From Incurvaria masculella (taxonomy: Eukaryota; Arthropoda; Insecta; Lepidoptera; Incurvariidae), in contig OX335642.1 of assembly GCA_946894095.1 (NCBI GenBank), positions 27,105,021 to 27,169,020 on the forward strand: a stretch of DNA of 64,000 bases, written 5' to 3'. This document shows, piece after piece, positions 9,418-21,347 of this stretch (position 1 is the first letter of the stretch; each line of letters starts with the position of its first letter). A program made the position numbers and the translations under genes. The notes under the pieces were generated by a model. That model had not been told where the DNA came from and searched no databases. It worked only from the letters and a program-made list of their open reading frames with translations.

Positions 9418-9540
9418 GTCATATCGCTTTATATGCGCGGCTCGGCGGGAGAGCGCGGGGCGCGGCCGGGAGAGGCGATTGCCGGCGCAAGGCCTCATGA
9501 GTCCCCGAGCTGCCCCGAACAGCATCACGCTAAAAACGGG
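9418..9540. other. GC-rich patch
   Basis: GCGCGGCTCGGCGGGAGAGC and GGGGCGCGGCCGGGAG lie in AT-rich surroundings directly after a repeat fragment, so the patch may belong to the same element. No start codon or splice pattern supports a gene. Confidence 0.35.
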
Positions 9541-9825
9541 ATGAAATGCTTAAAACTTGAGAAATAATTACCCAATTCGCGGTTTGTATCTACGTCTAGC
9601 TTAATTCTACTCAGAAAAGGTGTGCTACGTGACCAGAATAGTGAGAAGCAGGAGTGGAGATTAATATAACAAAATAATACATGGAATGCACTTGCATCGA
9701 TCTCCATGGAGTTTAGGGAAGAACATTACTCCAAATTACAAGAGGGGTAACCAGTGGAGTAAACTCTAATAACTTGTGAATCGCTCACCTGATTTATATA
9801 TAGATAGTATGTACGTATATCTCTT

Positions 9826-10031
9826 GGCGTGTTCGGGACCCCGATGGGTGGCCGGTTTCAATGTTGAGGCTGGCCGTGGTTCGGATTCCACGTAAATTTT
9901 CCTAAGGTAAATTTTCCACGTAAGGTTTGATCCCGCCGCCCGGTTTGGTACCATCTTATTGAAGGAAAAATAATCAAAGAGGCAATGAAAACTGTAATGT
10001 ATCAGCGCCAGTGCAAAGAAGTTCTGGCATA
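9826..10031 (+). mobile_element. SINE copy, degraded
   Basis: GGGTGGCCGGTTTCAATGTT, GAGGCTGGCCGTGGTTCGG, CCCGGTTTGGTACCATC and GGCAATGAAAACTG follow the family order. It ends near GTTCTGGCATAACATG. A small internal duplication of 'GGTAAATTTTCC' (about 9894-9920) is private to this copy. Confidence 0.7.
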
Positions 10032-10359
10032 ACATGCTTTAAAAAAATATTTGAAAATATCGACCTACCTTTCACTTAAATTATTAATAGAAATATTTGG
10101 ATGTTTCTTATCGCACTTCTAAACTGTGCAGAATTACCCTCTGGGCTAGTCAGAATATTATCCGCGCCAATTCGGCTTAACCTGTTGTTATTTCATGTCA
10201 TGCAATGTATGTACATTGCCGTGGACCAGATTTTTGCAGCAGCCCTTCGGGTTACTTTTTATTAAGGAAATAATTCAGCCCGACATTAGTTTAAAACGAC
10301 ATTGACCGTACTGGAGCCCGATACCTCAGCCTGTAATCAATAATCTTCCATCCATCTGT

Positions 10360-10690
10360 CTATAGATATAAAAAAATTTGCGTATGTGTTCGTTTCATGT
10401 AGACTCCAAAACGTCTGGACTTATTTTGATAACATTTTCAGGAAGTCTTCAGACTAGTCCAGTTGTTGCTGCTTTGCAGTTTGGAAAAGCTAAGAAGCTC
10501 CGCTCGGGTAAATGTTTGGAAGCTTAGGAGCGCCCCTGAGGTGAATGTCCAAAATATAAAACCAGCACCGTGACAATGAACGTGAGGACATTTTCGGGCA
10601 ATCTTCAGATTAACTCAGAGTTAAGAAGCTCCCCTCGTGTTAATGTCAAAAATGGATTGTCCTTAACGGCGCCGGGTAATTAATCTGTTG
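10360..10690. repeat. Degenerate internal repeat interval
   Basis: Two related halves: AACATTTTCAGGAAGTCTTC..AAGAAGCTCCGCTCGGGTAAATGT at about 10430-10525 and GACATTTTCGGGCAATCTTC..AAGAAGCTCCCCTCGTGTTAATGT at about 10588-10655. This looks like an old tandem duplication inside a repeat; the family is unknown. Confidence 0.5.
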
Positions 10691-11069
10691 CCTTTTTAAA
10701 ATAAAAATAAAATTATAAAAAAAAAAAAATACTTTTACAAATTATAAAATACTTATGAAACGCCTTGGAGACCTATCGCTGTCAAAGCGAGTCGACTTGA
10801 GAGACGCCCTAATTTATATGCGCCGACACGTCGCCCGCCCGCTGACTTGACGGAGAGTAGCGTGTCCAGCGATTAATCTCTCCAGGAAAGGCATTTGGGT
10901 CAGGGTTGAGAGAGCGTGAAGGATTCTGTCACTGCTCCGCCGTTCTGAAAGGAAATAGACCTAAGCGATACTTCCCTGATGGATGTCTGACTAACTAGTC
11001 AGTGACATGACACGGTTAGAATACACTATTGAAAACACGTTGCTCAATTTAAATGTGAAAATGTGAACA

Positions 11070-11440
11070 GGGCTAGGTGCTCGCAACCCAACAGCGTGTG
11101 GTCTTGCCTTCTATGGCAGAGGTCATGGGTTCAAATTCCGGCCCCGTTCATGCAAAAAATTTTTCTCTTTCTGAGCTGGTTAAGTGAATTTCGATACGAA
11201 TGCGAGCTATTCCATGGTTCAGAATTGATATAAAACTGAAATTTCTCTCTCCTTACTAGGTGTTGGGGTTGATGAGATGAAGATATGTTCAAAACGGCAA
11301 TGAAAAATGGTCCATGTTATTCATCTAATTAAATACCGCTGAGCTCTTAAAGGAAAGGTCGTGGCATGGCACCGAATTATTTCGGGAATGCAATGTCTTC
11401 GGTGAATATCATGTCGGTGGTTCGAGTGAGATAAAGTATC
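11070..11440 (+). mobile_element. SINE copy with tRNA-like head
   Basis: The head includes GTCTTGCCTTCTATGGCAGA, then GGTCATGGGTTCAAATTCC (B-box GGTTCAAATTC, close to the pol III consensus) and the linker CATGCAAAAAATTTTTCTC. The body follows, with GAATGCGAGCTATTCCATGG, GGCAATGAAAAATGG and GGTCGTGGCATGGCACC. It is one of the clearest copies showing a tRNA-like head on the same body used by 5S-headed copies. Confidence 0.8.
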
Positions 11441-11867
11441 ACTTTTTTATATTAGCGCACACGTATGGCGAATGCCACAATGACCTCTTAATAATAATTA
11501 TCGTCCTCTCTCTCTTTCGTGTGCTGTTTTGGCTTCCTCCATGTTATTCTCATGAGTAGCGAAACGTCCAACGCTCACTAAAAGTGTCCACTGGAATGGA
11601 TCCAGTGAATGTCGTAAGAGGCATTAAGATTCTCTGTTTGAGGTGAACATGCTACCAACTTCTTACCTACACATCATACTTAATATCAAGTCTGTCGTCA
11701 TAATCCGGAATCATTACATATTTTGGTGCTAAGTTTTATCTTGTCCATGACTCCTACTGCAATGCAATTTTTTCCAACTTGCCACATGCAACGACTGCAC
11801 TGAAACATTTATTATTATTATTTTTTTATTTCATACAAAATGTCGAGAAATTGATTATTTGCGATCA

Positions 11868-11945
11868 TAACGACGAATCCCTTAGGCGGCTTTAACGACA
11901 TGCACGGGAAAAAATTCAGTGGGCTCAACTGTAATATTCTTACAT
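11868..11945 (+). repeat. 'ACGACATGCAC' family fragment
   Basis: ACGACGAATCCCTTAGGCGG and ACGACATGCACGGGAAAAAA, then GGGCTCAACTGTAATATTC, matching fragments at 400-458 and 54178-54290. Confidence 0.5.
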
Positions 11946-11960
11946 GTGGAAACTCACATA

Positions 11961-12241
11961 TTGTTTATTGTTTATTGTTTATTCATCATCCATAGACAGT
12001 ACACTGCACTCGGATTTGTCATATTTTAGCATTGGCCAATTCAGCAAAACAAAACACAGCGAAGAAGAACTGGAAAGAAACTCCGCTGTTTTTTTTTTAA
12101 CGTCCACTTAGTCTAAGTTTACAAAAGTGTTTGTCAATTATTTTAACAAAAACATAGGTAAAACACTAAATTCACATGAATACACAAAATTTACAATCCA
12201 TGCCGTATGCAACAGTTCATGACATAATAAGTTCATAGCAC
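11961..12241 (-). mobile_element. LINE 3' end with AATAAA(C) tail
   Basis: On the minus strand this region ends GTCTATGGATGATGAATAAA and then repeats CAATAAACAATAAACA: a polyadenylation signal followed by a simple tail, as in 5'-truncated non-LTR retrotransposons. It is almost identical to 32495-32758, with only a few substitutions and single-base indels, so both insertions are probably recent. No ORF is present; only the 3' untranslated region was copied. Confidence 0.7.
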
Positions 12242-13890
12242 AACTAAGATCAGTATTTCATACTTCAAAGGTTTTCTTCGTGCGTGTGTATATGAGGTAG
12301 AGAAGAAGGGGCGGTTACGGTGAGTTAAATCGAGGATATGCAGTGTGAATACGTAAAAAAATTCTTCTGTTTTTTATCATGTATCATGTAATGATTCATT
12401 CTACAGAAATTATACTAACTCAATATTTCAATGTAATAATATTTAGTTTGACGGCTTACCGCGCGTGTGAGGAGCAGGACGTGCTGCTCGACGTTTCGGA
12501 GCAAAAAAAATAAAAAAATATTAATTTCAATGTAAGTTTAGCGTCAACACAATATAATATTCATTCCATCAGCTTTAGATTATTTTTAATTGATTTACTT
12601 TGAATACGCATCAATAAAATTATCGTGAACATGACAATGTTTAAAATATTTGATAGGTAATATAATTTCATTTGTATCCTTCTCTTCTCAGAAGAACTCC
12701 TGGCTAAGTTTCAGATGATTTGTTCTTCGAGGCAGAAGGTTTAAATTATTTGATCCAATAATCGGATGCTGTAACTTTGCGAAGTGTTAACTGGACCAAA
12801 GGAATCTTACAAATATAAGTAGAATGTTACAAGCAGTAGGTATAACTAACCTTGCCTGTCTTAAACATAAATCATCTCATAAAATAATCAAAACAAAAAA
12901 AAGGATCGTAAAAATCTATTAATAATTGGCGAAGTAATGGCGTAACAACAAAAAAACCCACCGTCGAATTGAGAACCTCCTTTTTTTAAAGTCAGTTAAA
13001 AATAAGTGAACATTTTTGCCATTGCATAGTCTAAAAGATTCCATTAAACACTGGATGCCTTAAAATTTCCATAAAAGGAATCCTTCTGAAACATGAAACC
13101 GCTAAGCTTTTATTCTCACTGTAAAGCATTGTTTTTTCCACTTACCTAAGCGTGAAATTTGTTCGCGTTCTCATATTATGAGCATTTCTACCCTACGCCT
13201 GATGCTTTTACGCGCTTGCACTAGAGCATAGATAACATAATAATATTTACTTGATTTAGATATAATGATAAGATTAATAAAGAGGTGAAGCGTTATCGAA
13301 TTAATTTACCGTGAAAAATCTCTAGTAGAAGCGTTTTTCGCTAATATTTTACAATGCAGACAAAGTTTTAATTTAACCCTTGGATCTAAATTAATTGTAA
13401 AATATTTGGTCTAGAAAGTTAATTTATGTTTTTCATTTTTACTGCTTTCAAATTTACAAAAAAAAACTATGAGATGGGTTCATTTGTGTCAAAGTGTAAC
13501 AGGCCTTCCGCCTTTACACATTTTAAAAATTTATATTTGAAAAGAGCGTCACTTAGCAACGGTTGTTAGAAGTGTGAAAAAGAATAACAAAAAATACTGT
13601 TTTTGCTCAAGTCGAGTTTTCTTCCCTTACAAAAGTGAAATTTAACATTGAACTATACTAAATGGCGTACTAAATAGAAGTGTGCTAATAATAATAAATT
13701 AATCTTTAAAACAAATGTATTGATAAATAGAGTGATTAAAATTATAATGTTTTACCCATGGAGGTGAAGAAATAACGTTTTACCCCGTATGATGAGATAT
13801 TCCACTAATCAATGTTTGTGTTAGGTTATAAACCAGCTAAAAACGTACGTCAAAAACAATGCATTCGATTTCCGAAATGGATTAAATTAG
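12242..13890. other. AT-rich interval without recognisable genes
   Basis: About 1.65 kb. The only notable patch is 12455-12500, where GAGCAGGACGTGCTGCTCG forms a short hairpin beside GACGTTTCGGAGC. No ORF, RNA gene or named repeat is supported. Confidence 0.5.
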
Positions 13891-13892
13891 AA

Positions 13893-14152
13893 AAACCGGC
13901 CAAGTGCGAGTCGGACTCGCACACGAAGGGTTCCGTACCATTACACAAGATTTGACCCAAAGAAATTACGTTTCTTGTATGGTTAAAGCGGCAACAGAAA
14001 TACACAGTCTTGTGAAAATTTAAGCTGTCGATCTATTACCGTTCATGAGATACAGCCCTGTGACAGACAGACGGACGGACGGACGGACGAACAGCGGAGG
14101 CTTAGTAATAGGGTTCCATTTGGCACCCTGTGGGTACGGAACCCTAAAAATA
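13893..14152 (-). mobile_element. GGTTCCGTACC-family element, near complete
   Basis: Reads AAAAACCGGCCAAGTGCGAG and the palindrome arm TCGGACTCGCACACGAAGG, then GGTTCCGTACCATTACACA, an AT-rich centre, CAGCCCTGTGACAGACAG, a (GACG)n run, and GGGTACGGAACCCTAAAAA. The internal inverted GGTTCCGTACC/GGTACGGAACC pair is preserved. Slightly shorter in the AT-rich centre than 30560-30870. Confidence 0.85.
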
Positions 14153-14423
14153 ATGGTGTCATTATTTGTTTTCTAATTGAAATTAATTCTTCTATGTGGG
14201 AGCGGCTTCAAGATTCTCTCAGCTCCAAGTATTCATAGCGTATTTTACAACAATATTCTGGCTGTTAGCAGTAACGTTCAACTCCGCTACGAACGTGGTG
14301 CAATCTTGGGATTTTCTGTTACATGCATGGAACAACACACTAGAGATAGAAATTGAATGAATTGAAATACATTTAAGAAGTTAATTACAAAATAAGAGTT
14401 TCAGATAATGATTTTATACAACT

Positions 14424-14706
14424 CGTGGTATAGGGGCAAGAGGACTTGCCTTTCATGCGAGAGGTTAAGGGTTAAAATCCTCGTCCTAGCCATGCACCGC
14501 TTTCTTTCTCTTTCTGAGTTGGATAAGTGTATTTCGTTATGAATGCGAGCAGTTCCTTGGTTCGGAACCCATGTAAAACTGTGCACCCCCTTCCTCTAGT
14601 AGGTGCCACCACATTTGATTAAACTATGTTAGAAGCGGCAATTTATCCATGTCTTCCATCCAGTTCAGTGTTGCCGAGTTCATAAAGAAAATGTCGTGGC
14701 ATGGAA
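14424..14706 (+). mobile_element. SINE copy with degenerate tRNA-like head
   Basis: Head with GGACTTGCCTTTCATGCGAG, then GGTTAAGGGTTAAAATCC (degenerate B-box) and CCATGCACCGCTTTCTTTCT. The body is present but has lost the GGTACCATCGC segment. It ends at GTGGCATGG without a tail. The minus-strand 61-residue frame is a chance frame. Confidence 0.7.
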
Positions 14707-15289
14707 ACTACTTTATATACATTGCATGAATTTATACTTATAAAACGAATGCTTACAGTGAAGGAAACATCATTATAAAACCGACTAGTTCTGTGGTCTA
14801 AAACTCTATCAAAAGCACATACTAATGACCTTATAACTATTATGTTAATTATATAATCAAATATTATTTAAGATATTTCAATTTTTTCAAAACGTTTTTT
14901 TGATAATTAAAAGGGTTTGTTAATTAAATCGTAACAGTATTTTTAAAAAACAAGCGTATTAAACACAAAGTGACGTTTCCTGCGTTATGTTACTCGACTG
15001 CAGTACTCGGAAGAAGCAGTCTATTCTTGTCCGTACCTGATGAATTATATGTACATGATAAAACGGGATATGATGAAAATATAAAATTCCTTGCAACAGA
15101 ATTTCAGGAGTAGTTTTCAGGCAAGTTGCCAACTCCATGAATTTAAGAGCTCTATTGCTAAATCCAACTTTAATTCTATTTAATAGTTTGTTTGTTTATT
15201 TTTTGGAAGTGAAACAATTAGGTAGTAGTTGATCATAAATGGCTAATACCTAACATACCATCATGATATTAGTCTAATACACCTCTTGG

Positions 15290-15385
15290 GAATTAGGTGC
15301 CATGCCAGAAACTTTCTTATATTACACGGCTACATTGAACTGGATGGAACTCACAATTTTCAATGCCACTTTTACCACGATCTAA
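15290..15385 (-). mobile_element. SINE body fragment
   Basis: Contains AATTAGGTGCCATGCCAG and ACGGCTACATTGAACTGGA, then TTTCAATGCCACTTTTACCA: the reverse complement of the body 3' half. Confidence 0.7.
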
Positions 15386-15721
15386 CGTTTTTACGTAAAA
15401 TTTTTATTTATAATATTTTTTGATAGTTTATGACACATGTTAATGAATTTAGTAACTTGGAGGATATATTATCTATATTTGGGAACGTTAGACTTACGGT
15501 CTCTGAGGTTTTCTAAATTTCTATGTATACGGCAGGACAAACAAGTAACTGATTCAGAGACGCGAAGTAGCTAGATTATCTTTTAGGCAATATGATACTA
15601 ACTGTGTGTTGGACTATAGCGAACAAGACTATACAAAAAAATCTGTTGCATTTCCGGTAAAAAATATTTTCAAAATTATCCAGAAATTATCTTACCACTC
15701 AGATATAGCAGGTAAAATCCT

Positions 15722-16069
15722 TTAAACATGCAAAATACACACATGCTCCAAAAATATTACTTTGCACCATTGAGCAATTCGAATTGAAATAGCTAACGTT
15801 GTGTGATATACATTTACGCTTACTAATGAACTCACTGCGCTGCAAAGGGCAAATTTAGACGTCGCATCGCAAAATTCGATATCATCACAAATAGGCCCTT
15901 TTTCTATAGTACCTTCTGCGCCTACGTAGCCAGGTTCACTTCTGATAACGGCTCTTCTTCCCTTATATAGTGTACATAATAGTAAAAGTCTATTTCCAAA
16001 AATATGCGTGACTGACAGGGGAACGGAACACTCAAGAAACCCTGCAAAGGATAACTTGCTAGCGGCCAT
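15722..16069 (-). other. Unassigned 115-residue open frame
   Basis: An uninterrupted minus-strand frame starting MAASKLSFAGFLECSVPLSV, in a stretch with no repeat I recognise. It is hydrophobic with several Cys residues. The start context is unremarkable and no splice partners stand out. I do not recognise the protein, and an open frame of this length is plausible by chance in 64 kb, so it is recorded only as the longest non-repeat frame on this strand. Confidence 0.15.
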
Positions 16070-16130
16070 GAAAATTTAAAATAAATATATATTTAGTTTC
16101 ATTCAAGAATTTCACTACAACTTTTACGAA

Positions 16131-16539
16131 TTGGCACCCAAAATATATCGTTCATTATTAAAAGTGTGTTACCAAATATCTAAGCCTGCCGAATCAATTA
16201 AAAGTCAATACCTGCTGTTGGCTCAGAAAATCTCATTTTGGGCCACTATATTCCATAACTGCGGAAACAATGGAGTGCGAAATCCTCTCACAGCACGAGG
16301 GGGAATGGATAAAACAATGTCTAACCCAAGGCAGATCTTGGGAAACAAAAGCACAAAAATGTGGTCGCGGCGGCATTATCCGAAAAAGGTGGCGGCATGT
16401 TTGTGTGGTGAAAATGCCACGAAATGCCGCAAAGAGGCTGGATGTGGCGGCTGCTCGCTGCGAAATTACGTTTCGTCAGAAAGGGACTGTTTCTCGGTTC
16501 TGTATTTCAGGTAGTCGGAGAGTATGTAAAGGGAAATGA
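16131..16539 (+). other. Overlapping unassigned open frames
   Basis: Two plus-strand frames (127 and 89 residues) overlap in different phases across 16131-16539. The stretch 16360-16460 is less AT-rich than its neighbours. Neither translation contains a domain I know, and at most one could be real. Possibly part of an unrecognised element. Confidence 0.15.
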
Positions 16540-18350
16540 TTTTATGAAAACGGTTGCAATGGAATGTTTTAATATTCCATATACGGCCAGTTATTAGCGG
16601 CGAGTTTTTTTTTGTATTTTTCAACAAGACCAACAACCTACCAAATATATGATTGTTTGTGACATTCACTCAAATTAAACATGCTCTACATAATTTATTG
16701 TTTTGAATAGCTTTAAGCACACATTTCTTTTGCCATACGCATTTGTAATATTATTTTTGCCAGCTTTCCTTCATTTAAGGTGATCAAAAAGGAAAATTTA
16801 CAAATCCGAAACGAAAAAATGTTCAAATATTGAAGAAAAATTAATGAATCAGATAATTAAAACATATATAGATTTACAAACAATTTAATTAATTAGTGAA
16901 CCAACCTAAGTACATCAATCTTCAAAACTACTACAGGTAAGAACAAAAAAAAACCTTATTTTTTGCACATAAAACCATTTAATGCATAAAGGGTTATTTT
17001 CAGCAGTCGTATGGTAGTAAAATATCCTTGAAAATACTTTAACAACTACTGTCTATAGGTACATACCGATTATAATATTTACGATTTTCTGAAACATTTA
17101 TGTTAAATGGTGTTTCCGCCGAACCATGTGAATTTTAATCATGCAATAATACATAATAAAATCGTCACGCCTGTTATATTAAGAAGCGTAACCTTTTTTT
17201 TTCTATGAAGCATTGGAGGGACGGAGGAAAATTAAAAATAACTCCTTACGATACGATCTCTTAAATACTATTTCACATAATTTATTCAAATTTTTGGTAG
17301 TCATACTTTACTAAGTTATGTTTATAAATCTGCGGATTAGACTAAGGAAGTGAAGAAAAATAAAGCAACGAAACGTTATTGGTCTGTAAAAGTTTTTTCG
17401 AACACATTTATGATCGAAACGCTAAGTACTGCCATTCTTAAATTTTTGATAGAATCTTTTCAGGCAAACAACTTATATCAAACTAACAGCAAAGGAAGGA
17501 TATTACGAAACTAGCTTTTACCAAGGCTACCCTTACTACGTTAAATGTACCAAATATTTTTTTTATTTCCAAATATCCTCATTGTCAACCATATAAGTCA
17601 TAATTGCTTATCTTTCCAATACCTAGGAATACACGTTTAGGGCTACTCATTGAATGACCTCCTACGACGGTTTAAGATTTGAATTAAGCTTGATTTTCTT
17701 TTCATGGGACTATCTTATGTAATATAACCATCTTAATAAATAAAAAACCATTCATAAATAAATAATTTTAATATTTCATTAAAACCAACTCATCAGTAAT
17801 TCGATGGTATTTATGTAAAACGTAATAACGAAGGAAATCAGTAATTACTATAAAAACGGCATTTTTATGAAATTAGTGCTGCTTTAACCAAATTTTCTTT
17901 ATAATATTTATCAAAAATGGTTTGTTTTTTTGTTTGACCATCTAAGACAAGACATGATTTAATGTGCAATTCAGTTCATTCACGCTATCTTTCGACTTTA
18001 TTCGCCATCACTACACATATGAAACCTAATAGAAAATAATTCGGGGACTGATAGACGGACAGAGGGACGCCAGATGTTGGATTTTATAAGATTTAGTAAT
18101 AACAGGTGACCGCAGTTCTGTCCGCATTTATTTCATATGAAAAACAATTTATTTGATCTCGATATATTTTTTATACGTTACTTCTAACCTATAAGGGGAT
18201 TTAGTATAGTGGCAAACTTTTAATTAAAATAAAGTAGCCAAGTATAAAAAGATGCATCCAAATCGGGTAAATAATTCTTTATTGCATTTATATAGGCAAA
18301 GTATTCTTATTTTCAATCATTTCTATAAAATGCTAAAATAAAGGTCCAGA
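16540..18350. other. AT-rich interval without recognisable features
   Basis: About 1.8 kb of AT-rich sequence with only one frame above 60 codons (minus 16466-16669, not convincing) and no repeat family seen elsewhere in the window. Confidence 0.5.
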
Positions 18351-18356
18351 CGTGTT

Positions 18357-18686
18357 TTGACACGTAGTCATTTTGGCAAAAGATATAATGTTAAGCACGT
18401 AAGGGACAAGAGCATTTCAGTAGTGGCACGCAATATCGAAAGCTTAAAAAGAAAAGCTCACGTCCAACGCGCGGTCACTACAGAGAAGCTTTTATTAAAT
18501 TCCTGCAGCCATGGCGGAGCTCGCGCGGCAATTCTTTACATATTTTCTGGCTTTGTGAATAATGGAAGAGGCTGCGGTACAAATACTTGTGTAAATTTAC
18601 ATTCTGTTGGTGCAACTGTCAAGCGGTGTCAGACGGTGAGCGGATCGACGCCTTATGTGTGGGAATTCGTATATATTTTTTCTTAG
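18357..18686 (+). other. Unassigned 109-residue open frame
   Basis: Plus-strand frame with a balanced-composition core at 18460-18640. A GTGAGC near 18633 is donor-like and ATGGCGGAGCTCGCGCGG at 18512 starts a short second frame. I recognise no protein. It could be a piece of an exon or an unknown repeat; evidence is weak. Confidence 0.15.
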
Positions 18687-18814
18687 TCAGCGTTACAATG
18701 CTTTCGTTTTTTCGTATTCGCTGCAGAAATAACAGAGCTAGACTTCGAAAAGGTAGCCAATCTACATTTTTTGTGAATAACAAATAGATAACCGCACCTT
18801 TAGTAAATTTTGAT

Positions 18815-19226
18815 TTTTAAGGTCCCGTTGCAAAAAGCGAAAAAAGGGACCTTTATAGTCTGGCTCTGGTGCCTGTCAGTTACAAGCATTTTGTCCCGAA
18901 TTGGGCTCAGGTTGTTTGAAAATTATGAAAAGTAATATCAATAGAATTACAATTATGTAGTTGTTCACCAACTGATTACTTTTGCTCAAAACGTAATTTT
19001 TTTGAGAAATGCCTATATTTTTGTAGCGCTTATTTTTTTGAAATCGCCAATTAATTATCTTGCTTATTCCATGTCCAGCAGTTATGGGACCCTCGGCATT
19101 TGAACACGTTCACGCTTGACCGATTTTTTTAAATTGAGGATTAAAAGCATTTATGGAGAATCAATGCCAATTTTCGCAATAATTCAAAGGTTTCTAGCGC
19201 GAGCGAAGCCGCGGGCAAAAGCTAGT
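18815..19226. mobile_element. Interspersed element ending in GCGGGCAAAAGCTAGT
   Basis: Begins around a hairpin AAGGTCCC...GGGACCTT (18820-18853) and ends GCGAGCGAAGCCGCGGGCAA then AAGCTAGT. That terminal motif is, from memory, a frequent lepidopteran repeat end. A GACCGATTTTTTTAAATTG motif (about 19119) also recurs in such repeats. No coding capacity. Whether this is Helitron-like (CTAG then T) or a retroposon end is not resolved. Confidence 0.5.
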
Positions 19227-19639
19227 CCTTATATAAAGGTTATTATTCGGCGCAAAGTATCACCAAAGAACCACCCTGAGAAAGCTTTATAAATCGTATC
19301 TGATAAGGAATTTAGCCCAAGCCAACAATACAAATCTTCCGCTCTCGCTTTCCTTCCTAGAATAATCTCACGATGATTACCATTCCCAGAACTGTATACC
19401 AGTACCAGAGCATGAAAGGATAAGAGGAGCGGTCGAAACACATTCACAGCCCCGGCGCTACCATTTTTGTATGTAATGAAGTCGGGTAAAATTGGCTATG
19501 CGCCCCTACATAAACTATTTTCGATTGCTACTCCCCTCCTTACATGTTCGCTGGCCAGTGCCCAGCTTTGATAAGAATTTACTTATAACTGGTTACTTTC
19601 CTCGCCTTAAGGGTGAGCGAGTAAGTAAAAGTGGCATAT

Positions 19640-19770
19640 CTAGGAGCACGTACAACCACCACATTGACGAAGTACTTTGTTAAGTTCAGGTACGTGGCAC
19701 TTGCAATCGAAGAGCATATATGAAAATATGTATGTCTGTAGAGGAAGCGAAAAAGGCATTTCATATGCTG
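19640..19770 (+). pseudogene. LINE C-terminal coding fragment, broken
   Basis: The DNA from AGCACGTACAACCACCACAT through GCAATCGAAGAGCATATATG and GTAGAGGAAGCGAAA aligns with 40709-40925. Translation gives SRSTYNHHIDEVL, a stop, then VRGTCNRRAYMKICMSVEEA. The spacing of CNRRAxMKxCMxVxEA is the same as in the better copy, so this is an older, decayed copy of the same tail. Confidence 0.5.
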
Positions 19771-19905
19771 GTAGATAATGCCATTTGGCATTAAGTGTTA
19801 ATTTTTTGCCATTGTTTTGTTTAAAACGAGCGAATAAAATATATTTTCATTATGTCTCTGCTTGTTCGTCCGGGAAAGCGGCGTTATGGTATGTGTTCAT
19901 TTATA

Positions 19906-20222
19906 AGTGGCTTGTAGCTTAGTAGCTCAGGGACTTGTCTTCCATACCAGAGGTCTGAATTAAAATCCACGCCTGTTCATGCACCACTTTATCTGTCATT
20001 TTGAGTTGGATAGGTGAATTTCGTCACGAATTCGAGCTATTCCATGGTTCGGAAACCATGTAAAACTGTAGGTCCCCTCCCCCTACTAGTGGGTATCATT
20101 AAACTCGCCCGGGTCGGTACCATTGCGGCAGTAAAAAGTTGTCCATGATTTCCATCCAGTTCAATGTAGCCGTGCTCACAAAGGAAATATTCTGTCATGG
20201 CACTTAATTCCTTTGAGAATCC
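19906..20222 (+). mobile_element. SINE copy with tRNA-like head
   Basis: Head GTAGCTTAGTAGCTCAGGGA (A-box-like), then ACCAGAGGTCTGAATTAAAATCC (decayed B-box) and CATGCACCACTTTATCTG. The body follows to GTCATGGCACTTAATTCC; part of the GGATGAACGATGG segment is deleted. The 88-residue minus frame is a chance frame through the SINE. Confidence 0.75.
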
Positions 20223-20451
20223 TTGGGGCCCGCAGACCCCAGATTGGGAAACCCAAAACTGATGACACTTTTCTTGAAAACGGTACTCTACTGAAGCGAT
20301 CAAAAAACATTTTAAATGCGAAAAAACTTTTTTTGCGTTAAATCGTGTAAATCTGCTTGGGATTATAAATATCTGAGCCTAAAACAAATTTGCCATGCAA
20401 AATTGTAATAAAGGAAGAAATCGTTTAATTTTACACATACATTTATAGTTA

Positions 20452-21347
20452 ACTAGCTGCGGTACCCGGCTCCGCTCGGGTTAGTGTCGGCTAAATTATT
20501 TCATGGATAAAAAGTAGCCCACATGACTGGTCCAAAATGGGGTCAAACTGGTCCATGACAATGTATCCATCTACCAAATTTAATCAAGATCGTTCGAGAT
20601 GAAATAGCATGATTTAATGAGAAACATCCAATAATTCCCATTTAGAGCTTCGTTGACATTTGGTAGCTATTTAAAAAAAAAGCATTTGCCGCCAGAACCT
20701 TACTGCACTTGCACTGCAACATTGTTTACCTAGTAAGTAAGTAACGTGTAATGTAGGTAAGTTTTGCGTGGACTCCAACCCACAGCTAGCCTCAACATCG
20801 AAAACAGTAACCCATCTCGAACCTGACTGCTCCCAGAGATCCTATACATTGATAAAATACGCACATAAATCGGGTTAGTGGTTCGCAAGTTATAAGAATT
20901 TAACACTCTCTACTCACCCTTCAGGTAATGAAACGTTATATTATGTAGCCTATAAGTTTTGAGTAGAATCAGGCTAGACGTAGATACAATCCGCATCTAA
21001 ATCGAGTAATTGGTTCTCAAGGATTTTACCAAGTAGTCCTAAAGTTGCGGGAAATACCAAGCTGTACCCGCCCCGCCCCCGGCCCCGCTCCCGCCGCCGC
21101 CCCCGGCCCCGCTCCCCCTGGTGTGAAGTAGCGCTACTGGCATCGTTTTCGCAGCCCCGTGAAAGTTCTTAAGCTCATGGGCACAATATCTTTATAAATT
21201 GTAGCCTATGTGTTATTCTGATGTATAAGCTATATTATTGTAAAGTTTCATTAGAATCCATTCAGTAGTTTTTACGTGAAAGAGTAACAAACATCCATCC
21301 ATCCATCCATCCATCCATTATTACAAACTTTCCCCTTTATAATATTT
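20452..21347 (+). mobile_element. CATC-tailed interspersed element, first of a head-to-tail pair
   Basis: Starts ACTAGCTGCGGTACCCGGCT and ends with (CATC)n then ATTATTACAAACTTTCCCCT and TTATAATATTTA. This start/end layout is, from memory, a widespread lepidopteran repeat pattern. A GC-rich stretch of CCCCGCCCCCGGCC lies at 21068-21118. The copy immediately following starts with the same 20 bases. Class (RTE-derived or Helitron-like) unresolved. Confidence 0.75.

Noticed and set aside
12455..12500. Possible second hammerhead or Penelope terminus (GACGTTTCGGAGC in reverse)
   Set aside because: Only a GAAACGTC-like box is present; no CTGANGA core or stem at the right spacing.
15722..16069. 115-residue minus frame as a host exon
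   Set aside because: No recognisable domain, splice signals or conservation evidence; kept only as a low-confidence open frame.
20037..20303. 88-residue minus frame similar to frames at 786-1034 and 52680-52949
   Set aside because: The similarity arises because all three lie in the same SINE body; family copies have stops and indels at different places, so no protein is maintained.
21060..21120. GC-rich CCCCGCCCCCGGCC stretch as a CpG-island promoter
   Set aside because: It is an internal part of the CATC-tailed element and recurs at the same place in the second copy.
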